Source: Candidatus Aminicenantota bacterium
Lineage (GTDB): Bacteria; Acidobacteriota; Aminicenantia; Aminicenantales; Aminicenantaceae
Length of the DNA stretch: 11,111 bases
Assembly: GCA_030615975.1 (NCBI GenBank)
Contig: JAUWYH010000032.1
Coordinates: 1-11,111 of the forward strand
Direction of reading: 5' to 3'
Each line of letters starts with the position of its first letter. The stretch's first letter is position 1. The position numbers were made by a program, and so were the translations under genes. This document shows, one piece after another, positions 1 through 6,723 of this stretch. The notes beneath the pieces were generated by a model that worked only from the letters and a program-made list of their open reading frames with translations, was not told the DNA's origin and made no database searches.

Positions 1-1
1 G

Positions 2-661
2 TGTGTAACCTGGAAAACTTATCATGACCAGTGGCTGAGCGAAGGCTTAGCCCAATTTTCTTCAATTCTATACTTAAGAGAAAAATATGGAGATAAGGTT
101 CTCTCCCCTATTCTGAAAAAACTTTCTCGATGGACAGAGAAAAAATCAGAATGGGGCCCTATAACCATGGGTTCTCGCCTCAGCTATTTTGATTTTGAAG
201 CTTATCAATCTATCGTTTATAATAAGACTTCTTTGGTGTTAAATATGCTAATGGATTTTATTGGCGAGGAGTCATTTTTTAAAGGATTAAAAAAGTTTTT
301 CATTGACCATAAGTATGGTGTAGCAAGCACCCGTGATTTTATTAAAACCTTTGAGGAGATTTCAGAAATTGATTTGACATTATTCTTCAAAGGGTGGCTT
401 GACTCACATGTTCTTCCTGGAGTTAGAGTTTCCCATTCTCTCCAGAAAAAGGGAGGGAAATACCTTCTTAAATTTATGGTCCATCAACAGAGGGATCTTT
501 TTGTATTTCCCCTTTGGGTGGAATGGACTCTGAATGGTAATAAAATCCGAAAAAAGCTTTTGATCGACAAAAGGACTGAGAAATTTGATTTTGAATTAGA
601 AGATAAGCCTAGAAAGATAAAAGTGAATACAAACAGAGCTGTTCCAGGAAAATTTTATTAA
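2..661 (+). CDS. M1-family zinc aminopeptidase, C-terminal part (5' end outside window)
   Basis: An open frame enters from the left edge and ends at TAA 659-661. The visible 219 residues match the second half of an M1 (gluzincin) catalytic domain. WLSEGLAQF near the edge is the conserved block after HExxH; its Glu (codon 41-43) would be the third zinc ligand. The Tyr of VYNKT (codon 218-220) sits where M1 enzymes keep the transition-state-stabilising tyrosine, followed by a helical stretch with the usual spacing (LVLNMLMDFIGEESFF) and the FFKGWLDSHVLPG block, then a short beta-rich C-terminal domain. The residue after Tyr-x-Lys is Thr rather than the usual Gly. HExxH, the start and any signal peptide are out of view, so location and substrate are unknown. 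An internal ATG at 167 gives a 164-residue frame but is not the real start, because homology continues upstream of it. It converges with the response regulator and no hairpin terminator is evident. Confident in family, not in specificity. Confidence 0.85.
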   Translation, partial: CVTWKTYHDQWLSEGLAQFSSILYLREKYGDKVLSPILKKLSRWTEKKSEWGPITMGSRLSYFDFEAYQSIVYNKTSLVLNMLMDFIGEESFFKGLKKFFIDHKYGVASTRDFIKTFEEISEIDLTLFFKGWLDSHVLPGVRVSHSLQKKGGKYLLKFMVHQQRDLFVFPLWVEWTLNGNKIRKKLLIDKRTEKFDFELEDKPRKIKVNTNRAVPGKFY

Positions 662-678
662 GCTTTTTTCTTTTAAGA

Positions 679-2073
679 TCAATCATAAGATAGATTATTT
701 GCATTTATCTTCAGTCTCTTAATCATCTCATTCAAAGTTGTGGGCTTTATTCCTAAACGATTGGCAGCCCTTTTTTGAACTCCCTTTGTTTCTCTCAGGG
801 CTTCTAAAATCGCTTTCTTCTGGTAGGATTGAACCTGTTCCTTGAGATTAAGTTCGTTGTTAGAAGCAGAATGTAGTTTTTTTTCTCCTTTTCGGGATTC
901 TAACAGGAAGGGAGGAAGGGTGTTTCGAGTTATAAGCTTTGACTTTGTGAGAACAATTGCTCTTTCGATAAGGTTTTCCAATTCTCTAACATTTCCTGGC
1001 CAATCATACTCTTCAATGATTTCCATCACATCTTCAGTTACTCCAATGATTTCTTTATTATTTTCTTTGCTGTAGATATCTAAGAAATGCTTCATGAGGA
1101 GAGGAATATCTTCTTTTCTTTCTCGAAGAGGAGGTAACTCTATTTTGATGACATTCAATCGATAGAAAAGATCCTCTCGGAACATCCTTTGCTCGATGAG
1201 GTCTTCTAAGTCTGAGTTAGTGGCGGCGATAACTCTGACATCAACTTTAATCGTCTTTGTTCCCCCCAATCTCATGAATTCTCGATCTTGCATTACCCGA
1301 AGCAGCTTGGCTTGGGTTTCGGGGTTAAGGGAAGATATCTCATCAAAAAAAATAGTTCCTTTTTCGGCTGCTTCAAAAAGACCTTTTTTCTGGCTCACAG
1401 CTCCGGTGAATGCTCCTTTCACATGCCCAAACAAATGGCTTTCCAAAAGATCCGGTGGAAGGGAGCCGCTGTTGACAACAATGAAAGGATAATTAATCCG
1501 GTTGCTATTTTGATGTATGGCTCTAGCGACAAGCTCCTTTCCTGTTCCGCTTTCACCTAGGAGGAGGATAGTGCTTCGGGTGGGAGCAGAAGCTTTTATT
1601 ATTTCAAACACGTTGCTCATAATTTTGCTTTTACCGATGATATTTTCGAAACTGAATTTCTTCTTGAGTTCGTCCTTTAAACGAAGGTTTTCTTCTTGAA
1701 GTCTTCTGTGCTCTATGGCTCTTCTGACAGTTAATAGGAGTTCGTCATGCTTGAAGGGCTTTTGAACATAATCAAAAGCTCCTGTTTTCATTGCGGAAAT
1801 GGCTGATTCCACAGAAGCGTAAGCTGTGATTATTGTGATGACCGCATACGGATCGATCTTTTTTAGTTTCTTTAGAACTTCTATCCCATCCATTCCTGGC
1901 ATTAGCAGATCAAGAAGGACAAGATCAAAGGCTTGAGATGAATGTTTTGTCAGAGCTTCTTCTCCGCTGGAAGACATTTCTACCTCATAACCCTCTGCTG
2001 TTAAAAGATCTCCCAAAACTTCGTGGATTATAGGTTCGTCATCAATAATATGAATCATTCCTTTTTTTGTCAT
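679..2073 (-). CDS. NtrC-family sigma-54-dependent response regulator
   Basis: Cytoplasmic transcription activator of 464 residues with the full three-domain layout. Receiver (about 5-120): acidic pair D11/D12, phospho-acceptor D55 in LVLLDLLMPGMDG, T83 and K105. AAA+ domain (about 143-370): Walker A GESGTGKE at 173-180, the sigma-54 contact loop GAFTGA at 220-225, Walker B D244/E245, and the FREDLFYRLNV arginine-finger segment. Fis-type helix-turn-helix at about 420-457 (KRAANRLGIKPTTLNEMIKRL). All key residues are present, so it should be phosphorylated, hydrolyse ATP and open sigma-54 promoters. It starts 8 bp after the kinase stop, with a weak AGAG six bases before the ATG, so kinase and regulator are a cognate pair in one transcript. 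Placement beside a pilus operon suggests a PilR-like role, but NtrC-type regulators serve many pathways and position is the only evidence. A second in-frame ATG at codon 6 is a possible alternative start. Confidence 0.95.
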   Translation of the reverse strand: MTKKGMIHIIDDEPIIHEVLGDLLTAEGYEVEMSSSGEEALTKHSSQAFDLVLLDLLMPGMDGIEVLKKLKKIDPYAVITIITAYASVESAISAMKTGAFDYVQKPFKHDELLLTVRRAIEHRRLQEENLRLKDELKKKFSFENIIGKSKIMSNVFEIIKASAPTRSTILLLGESGTGKELVARAIHQNSNRINYPFIVVNSGSLPPDLLESHLFGHVKGAFTGAVSQKKGLFEAAEKGTIFFDEISSLNPETQAKLLRVMQDREFMRLGGTKTIKVDVRVIAATNSDLEDLIEQRMFREDLFYRLNVIKIELPPLRERKEDIPLLMKHFLDIYSKENNKEIIGVTEDVMEIIEEYDWPGNVRELENLIERAIVLTKSKLITRNTLPPFLLESRKGEKKLHSASNNELNLKEQVQSYQKKAILEALRETKGVQKRAANRLGIKPTTLNEMIKRLKINANNLSYD

Positions 2074-2081
2074 TTTTAGCT

Positions 2082-4916
2082 CTATGAAGGAGAGACTTTG
2101 TTCATTTTCCTCTTATCTAAATCCATCGGTATATAAATAGTGAAAAGGGAGCCTTTTCCGCTCTCGCTTTCTACTGTTAGGTGTCCTTCATGTTCTTTGA
2201 TGATAGCATAACTTATCGATAATCCAAGACCGGTTCCCTTCCCTATTCCTTTTGTGGTAAAGAATGGATCAAAAATATGTGGCAAATGCTGATCTTTTAT
2301 TCCTGTTCCTGTATCTTCTATTTTTATGACAATGGCGTTATTTTTTTGAGCAAGCTCGACTTTTAGAGTTCCACCATCAGGCATGACGTCGATGGCATTA
2401 AGGATAATATTGATAAATACCTGTTGAAGTCTTTCTCCCTGGGCCCAGATGGGCTCGACAGGATAAAGATCGAGTTCTAACTTTATGTTTAAAGTTTTTA
2501 ATTTGTAAGTGATCAGGGAGATAACCTCTTGGAAGCTTTCTTTGATATTAACGTAATGAAAGGATGTCTCTGAAGGATTGCGAGCAAAGTTGAGAAGGTT
2601 TTTAATGATGCGAGCTACCCTGTCGGTTTGGACTTCGATTTTATCCAAAATTTGAGAGTGTTTAGAATTGGAAAGTTTTCTCTGTAGAATTTGAACATAG
2701 CTAGAAATTCCAGTGAGAGGAGTATTTATTTCGTGGGCGACTCCTGCGGAAAGAAGCCCGATAGAAGCTAGTTTTTCGGAAGTGAGGAGCTGTTGTTGGA
2801 GTGAGATTTTTTCTGTTATATCCTCAAAAGCGATGACAGTTCCGTAGGTATTCATCTCGTTGTCGAGAAGAGGAGTTTTAGCAATATCAAATATTTTTTT
2901 TCCTCCAGAAGGTATCTCAAGAGTGATTTCGCTCAAGAGACGAAAACCCTTTTGTGTATCAGGAGGAAATAGAGCTCGAAAATTTTTTCTCCCTAAAATC
3001 TCTATTAGATTTTTATTCATGACTTCTTCTTTTTTCTTGGCAAAAGTATCCTCAAGCACGCGGTTCCAACCTGTGATCTTTCCTTTCTGGTCAAGGACAG
3101 CTACTCCTACAGTCAGACTTTCAATAATGTTTTCACTGTATTCTTTTAGCCTTTCTAGCTCAAAAGCTCTTTTGTTAGCCTGGTTGTAAAGATAGGCATT
3201 TTCTAGGGCTAATGCCACTGGAGAAGATATGGTTCTCAGAAGCTCCCAGTCTTCGGAATTGAGAAAAGTGTTATCAACTTTTTTACCCATCCCCAAACAA
3301 CCGATTAGCTTGTCTTCTACTCTTAACGGCATGAAGTGAAAAAAGCCAAATGCGGAAAGCTGTTTGAATTCTATTTGGAGCTCTTTTCTTTCGCTAACAG
3401 AATAAAAAGAGAGAAACTCCTTTGTCTTTAAATTTTGATAGAGATTTTGGTCAAGAGTGATTTTGGTGTTAGAAATAGGCAATTTGCCTTTAGATTTTAA
3501 AATATAGAAAGTGTTCGCTTCATTGTCTACGGGCAGAAGGAGAGCAATGGATTTTAGAGAAAGGGCGTTGGCGATTAATTCCAAAAGCCCTTGAGATAAT
3601 TTATGAAGATTTCTCTCTCTCGAAAGCTCTTTGCTGATGGAAAGAAGAGTTTTGCGGTATTTATAACTTCGTTTATAAAATGCTCTGTCTAGGATAGATT
3701 GGAAGAGTTTTTTTAAGGGAGAGAAAAGAGTTGCTCCAAGAACTATTGCCAGGATTCCTAAAATTAAAGCGTTAAGCCTGTTTTCAGAGAAGACTTTGGT
3801 TTGGGAGCTGACAACAAAATAGACGATTGCTATGACAACATAGGAAGAGATCAAGGTGAAAGCTTTTTTGAGAAGCACCTCGAAATCCATAAGTTTATAC
3901 CTGGAAATAGAATAGGCAAAGGTCAAGGGAATAAGTGCCTGAAGGACTACGGTGAGTTCAGCAGCTTTTGAAGGTATATGGCCGATCGTGAAGGGGAGAA
4001 TGTAAAAAAGGGTGAAGGGAATTATGCCGAACCCTAAGCCATAGATAATCCATTTTAGTTGTTTTTTGATGAAGAGATTTGCAGGTTTAAGACTGCTGTG
4101 GAAGACGATGCCTAAAGTAACAATAGAATACAGGGAAAAGTGAAGGAGATCCAATTTTTCTGATGTTTGGTAGAGGCGCAGGAAGAGAAAGTCACTCAAT
4201 TTTTGAGAACTTGGGAAATAGAGGAGTATTTTCAGCACAAGGAGAATTAAAGCAGGAAGATACAAAAAGTATGCTGCAGACGGTTTTTCCTTAAGGGATT
4301 TTTTTCGTTGAGGGAAAATGAGAAAAAAATGTAGAAATAAAGGAGGAAAGAGGAAGAAGGCGATTTTATCAAGCCAGTAAAAAATGCTGTCCAGGGTGTT
4401 CATCTCGCCTGTGGAAGAGAAAATATAGAAAGAATAAAACGTTAATGAAAGAAAATAAAAATAGACATAAGGCATAGTGTAGGGTTTTTTTGAGTTGAGA
4501 AAAACAATGACGCCTATAGCCAGAGTTGTCAAGCCGATAAGAGCAAGATAAAAATAGATGAGATTGGCCCCCTTCTGTGTCAAATAGAAAGAAGGAAAGA
4601 TGAGCTCTCCTTCACGGTTTATTTGATATGTTACTTTTTGATCTGAACTCCAAGCCACCCATTGATTTTTTGCCAAATCTATTTTATTTTTAGTCAGGTT
4701 ATAGTTAATTGAGTAGAGAATATCGCCTTTTTTAATTCCATGTAAGTAGCCTGGACTGTTCACTTCGACTTTGATTGCCATAAAGCCGCCTGATTTTTCT
4801 TTCCAGGAAACCCCATCTGTTGGCTCTTTCCATGTTATTTTTTTATAAATATTTAAAATCCCGAGGAGGAGAAGGATTAGAACAGGAAGAATTCCCAAAT
4901 AAGCTTTCTTGTTCAT
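2082..4916 (-). CDS. PDZ-like/multi-TM/GAF/PAS sensor histidine kinase
   Basis: Membrane sensor kinase of 944 residues. A first membrane helix (about 6-23) is followed by an extracytoplasmic PDZ-like domain (about 33-105; NSPGYLHGIKKGDILYSIN is the typical core). About nine more hydrophobic segments follow (roughly 118-140, 149-168, 178-201, 215-234, 257-273, 286-309, 320-337, 351-371, 383-400), with the STG...FFLFPPLFLHFFLIFP block seen in other 7TM-type kinases. The cytoplasmic part has a GAF-like domain (about 435-577), a PAS domain (about 590-705), HisKA with H728 in SAGVAHEINTPL, and a HATPase with N840, DTGTGI (from D868) and GKGTGLGLS. All catalytic boxes look intact. ATG 4914-4916 is the first possible start, since an in-frame stop lies two codons upstream, but no Shine-Dalgarno sequence precedes it. 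It lies downstream of the 94-residue secreted protein and 8 bp upstream of its NtrC-type partner. The ligand is unknown; a PilS-like role is inferred from position. Confidence 0.93.
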   Translation of the reverse strand: MNKKAYLGILPVLILLLLGILNIYKKITWKEPTDGVSWKEKSGGFMAIKVEVNSPGYLHGIKKGDILYSINYNLTKNKIDLAKNQWVAWSSDQKVTYQINREGELIFPSFYLTQKGANLIYFYLALIGLTTLAIGVIVFLNSKKPYTMPYVYFYFLSLTFYSFYIFSSTGEMNTLDSIFYWLDKIAFFLFPPLFLHFFLIFPQRKKSLKEKPSAAYFLYLPALILLVLKILLYFPSSQKLSDFLFLRLYQTSEKLDLLHFSLYSIVTLGIVFHSSLKPANLFIKKQLKWIIYGLGFGIIPFTLFYILPFTIGHIPSKAAELTVVLQALIPLTFAYSISRYKLMDFEVLLKKAFTLISSYVVIAIVYFVVSSQTKVFSENRLNALILGILAIVLGATLFSPLKKLFQSILDRAFYKRSYKYRKTLLSISKELSRERNLHKLSQGLLELIANALSLKSIALLLPVDNEANTFYILKSKGKLPISNTKITLDQNLYQNLKTKEFLSFYSVSERKELQIEFKQLSAFGFFHFMPLRVEDKLIGCLGMGKKVDNTFLNSEDWELLRTISSPVALALENAYLYNQANKRAFELERLKEYSENIIESLTVGVAVLDQKGKITGWNRVLEDTFAKKKEEVMNKNLIEILGRKNFRALFPPDTQKGFRLLSEITLEIPSGGKKIFDIAKTPLLDNEMNTYGTVIAFEDITEKISLQQQLLTSEKLASIGLLSAGVAHEINTPLTGISSYVQILQRKLSNSKHSQILDKIEVQTDRVARIIKNLLNFARNPSETSFHYVNIKESFQEVISLITYKLKTLNIKLELDLYPVEPIWAQGERLQQVFINIILNAIDVMPDGGTLKVELAQKNNAIVIKIEDTGTGIKDQHLPHIFDPFFTTKGIGKGTGLGLSISYAIIKEHEGHLTVESESGKGSLFTIYIPMDLDKRKMNKVSPS

Positions 4917-5003
4917 ACTGGACTATTTTATTTGATTTATTTTTTTGTTTTTTTTGGCGAATCCAAAAAATTGAATCATCTCGATAAAAAATATATGGAT
5001 GGG
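4917..5003. other. Intergenic gap between small secreted protein and kinase, AT-rich with weak hairpin
   Basis: The 87-bp gap contains an 8-bp perfect inverted repeat, TTTTTTGG at 4950-4957 and CCAAAAAA at 4963-4970, with a 5-base loop. On the minus strand the hairpin is followed by A residues rather than T, and the stem has only two G:C pairs, so it is not a good intrinsic terminator. It also holds one copy (4973-4982) of GAATCATCTC, which recurs in the divergent promoter region. No promoter with two good hexamers was recognised, so the kinase is probably read through from upstream. Confidence 0.4.
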
Positions 5004-5288
5004 TTAATCTAGCATATGTCTTTCCACAGCCCTTATTGCCCATTTTATACTTGGTTGCTTGAGGAATTTCTTTAAAGCTAAATCTTCTTTTAATCCTAAA
5101 GGTTTTGTATTCCTGGATAAAACCCTACTCATATAATCATCTTTAGGCTTTTTAGTACTTTGAGGATTGGGTACTCTGGCTTTCGCGAAAAAGAGCTCCG
5201 AAGCACTGAATCCTTTTTCTTTCTGGAAAGAGATTAAAAGCGAAACCAGAAAAAATAACACTATGATTGGTAAAAATTTGTTTTTCAC
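5004..5288 (-). CDS. Small secreted protein of unknown function (94 aa)
   Basis: I do not recognise this protein. It begins MKNK followed by a strongly hydrophobic stretch (about 5-21, FLPIIVLFFLVSLLISF), which is a signal peptide or single membrane anchor; a cleavage site around 30-33 (SAS/EL) is possible but not clear. There is no lipobox cysteine, and no cysteine at all. The remaining ~60 residues are hydrophilic and Lys/Arg-rich, with a probably helical tail ending RHMLD. The start is GTG (5286-5288): an in-frame TAA lies two codons upstream, and the next ATG would remove the signal segment. No Shine-Dalgarno sequence is present; instead a -35/-10 pair places the -10 box 7 bases from the GTG, implying leaderless translation. 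It is first in the minus-strand unit, 87 bp before the kinase, so a role in that signalling path is possible but unproven. A signal-like N-terminus and an uninterrupted frame support a real gene. Confidence 0.65.
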   Translation of the reverse strand: MKNKFLPIIVLFFLVSLLISFQKEKGFSASELFFAKARVPNPQSTKKPKDDYMSRVLSRNTKPLGLKEDLALKKFLKQPSIKWAIRAVERHMLD

Positions 5289-5295
5289 TATTTAA

Positions 5296-5324
5296 AAAAT
5301 AAACTTTTGCTTAGGTTTTGTCAA
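5296..5324 (-). promoter_or_regulatory. Sigma-70-like promoter for the secreted protein/kinase/regulator unit
   Basis: On the minus strand a perfect TTGACA (5319-5324) is followed after exactly 17 bases by TATTTT (5296-5301, 4 of 6 matches to TATAAT). The -10 box ends 7 bases before the GTG start of the 94-residue gene, so the predicted transcript begins at or one base before that codon. Read by eye. Confidence 0.55.
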
Positions 5325-5438
5325 TAGACCCCATAACCCTAAAAGATAAGAAAATCACCCTGAGAATCATCTCTTGAGGCTATTTACATTCTTCTTTAAC
5401 TTGATAAAAATCATTATTTTGATATATGTTTGACCCCG

Positions 5439-5467
5439 TTGACAAAAAACAGAGGATAACCTAATAT
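5439..5467 (+). promoter_or_regulatory. Sigma-70-like promoter for the type IV filament operon
   Basis: A perfect TTGACA (5439-5444) is followed by a 17-base spacer and TAATAT (5462-5467, 4 of 6 matches to TATAAT). The predicted start is near 5474, giving a leader of about 40 bases before the pilC ATG at 5515. An AT-rich tract upstream could act as an UP element. Read by eye; no experimental support. Confidence 0.55.
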
Positions 5468-5514
5468 TAATTTAACTAAAGGAATACAGTGAATATTTTT
5501 ATTTAATAAAAGAG

Positions 5515-6723
5515 ATGCCACATTTTTTCTGCAGATTAGCTACTGAAGAGGGGCGCACCCTTTCCCAATCTTTTTTTGCGCCTTCTCATAAAGAATGTAG
5601 AGCCCATTTTGAGGCTGAGGGATTTTGTGTCCTTTCCATAAAGAAAGATTGGAAAAGAATTTCAACTCCCTCTTTTCCTTTTGAGAGAAAAATTAAAGAT
5701 AAAGACTTCATCATGTTTAATCAGGAATTTGTAGCTCTAATCAAGGCCGGTTATCCTATACTTAAGAGTATTGAAATAATTGTTGCCCGAATTAAGAACG
5801 TCCATCTAAAAGAAATATTGATGAAGGTTGAAAACGAAATTCGCGCAGGAAAATCGCTCTCGGAAGCTTTTGCTCCCCATGAGAAAAACTTCTCTACGGT
5901 TTACATTGCTGCTCTCATGGCTGGAGAACGTAGCGGAAATTTAGCAAATACTATCAGTCGTTTCATCGATTATGCCAAGGTTATCTCCAAGACTAAATCC
6001 AGAATAAGATCCGCCCTTACTTATCCAACTCTTCTCCTTGTTTTTTCTTTTCTTCTTCTTGCTGTACTTATAAATTTTATCCTTCCTCGGTTTTCTGCGT
6101 TTTATGCCGATTTTGAAGCTCAACTTCCTGGTATAACCCGTGGGCTCATAGCCTTTTCGTTAGCCATGAGGGGCCAGCTGCCTCTGTTGATAGTTTTTAT
6201 ATTTTTGCTTTTTTTGATCTATTTTCAGATTAGGAAAAGAGAAAAGACTCTTGTTCTTTTAGATAGATTTAAGCTTAAAATTCCTTACGGAAGGTCTATC
6301 TGGTTAGAGTCAGGAATTTCGCTTTTTTGTCGAACTCTTAGTCTTCTCCTTGGAGGTGGAATTTCCCTTCTCTCGGCGGTAGGGATTGCCCGTCAAGCTG
6401 TGCCAAATAAATTCCTGATTCAAAGATTAAAAAGACTCCCTGAACATATAAAAAACGGAGAAAGCTTATCTGAGTCTCTTACAAAATCGGGTTTTTTCCC
6501 GCTTCTGGCTCTAGATATGATTCGAATCGGAGAGACATCAGCAAACCTTGAAGGAATGTTGATTGATGTCGCTGATGTCTATGATGAGAGAATCCAGAGA
6601 AAAATCGACACATTTGTTACCCTCGTTGAACCCATCATTATCATTTTTATGGGTTTGATTGTGGCAGTCATGCTCCTCTCTGTTTATTTACCTATTTTTA
6701 ATATAATTAGTGTGACACGATAA
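5515..6723 (+). CDS. pilC: Type IV filament inner-membrane platform protein (PilC/GspF family)
   Basis: Polytopic membrane protein of 402 residues, the usual length for the family, on which the assembly ATPase acts during pilin polymerisation. The N-terminus (MPHFFCRLATEEG) has the usual short beta-rich opening. Two T2SSF four-helix repeats follow, at about 65-188 (FNQEFVALIKAGYPILKSIE; AGERSGNLANTI) and 269-391 (FCRTLSLLLGGGISLL; IRIGETSANLEGML). Membrane segments lie at about 165-192, 215-241 and 372-398, the last ending in the family's VYLPIFNI motif. The ATG at 5515 is preceded by AAAGAG with no spacer, so ribosome binding looks weak; there is no alternative ATG, GTG or TTG between it and the in-frame stop at 5473. 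It is first in the operon and its stop overlaps the next start by one base (TAATG). PilC and GspF cannot be told apart by sequence alone. Confidence 0.93.
   Translation: MPHFFCRLATEEGRTLSQSFFAPSHKECRAHFEAEGFCVLSIKKDWKRISTPSFPFERKIKDKDFIMFNQEFVALIKAGYPILKSIEIIVARIKNVHLKEILMKVENEIRAGKSLSEAFAPHEKNFSTVYIAALMAGERSGNLANTISRFIDYAKVISKTKSRIRSALTYPTLLLVFSFLLLAVLINFILPRFSAFYADFEAQLPGITRGLIAFSLAMRGQLPLLIVFIFLLFLIYFQIRKREKTLVLLDRFKLKIPYGRSIWLESGISLFCRTLSLLLGGGISLLSAVGIARQAVPNKFLIQRLKRLPEHIKNGESLSESLTKSGFFPLLALDMIRIGETSANLEGMLIDVADVYDERIQRKIDTFVTLVEPIIIIFMGLIVAVMLLSVYLPIFNIISVTR

Larger units (their letters stand above)
5289..5514. other. Divergent intergenic regulatory region
   Basis: This 226-bp AT-rich region separates the signalling unit (leftwards) from the pilus operon (rightwards). 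It holds one sigma-70-like promoter on each strand, an A/T-rich tract with two TTGATA copies (about 5401-5426) just upstream of the rightward -35 box, and GAATCATCTC at 5364-5373, part of an imperfect inverted sequence (CCTGAG...TTGAGG, 5359-5379). I searched both strands by eye for the sigma-54 -24/-12 pattern (GG, ten bases, GC) and found none. Confidence 0.6.

Noticed and set aside
650..690. Bidirectional terminator between the convergent aminopeptidase and regulator genes
   Set aside because: There is a T-rich run (663-674) but no stable hairpin before it on either strand.
842..1699. Several plus-strand frames opposite the response regulator
   Set aside because: They are antisense to a well-conserved NtrC-family gene, with no domain or coherent start context.
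2860..3189. 109-residue plus-strand frame opposite the kinase PAS region
   Set aside because: Antisense shadow of the kinase; no recognisable protein features.
4948..4970. Inverted repeat TTTTTTGG...CCAAAAAA as an intrinsic terminator
   Set aside because: Only two G:C pairs, and it is followed by A residues in the direction of transcription, so it does not fit a terminator.
4843..5043. 66-residue minus-strand frame spanning the kinase start and the end of the secreted-protein gene
   Set aside because: It overlaps both better-supported genes in another frame, has no recognisable family, and its sequence looks like translated AT-rich spacer.
5941..6123. 60-residue minus-strand frame inside pilC
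   Set aside because: Lys-rich antisense shadow of the membrane segments of pilC.
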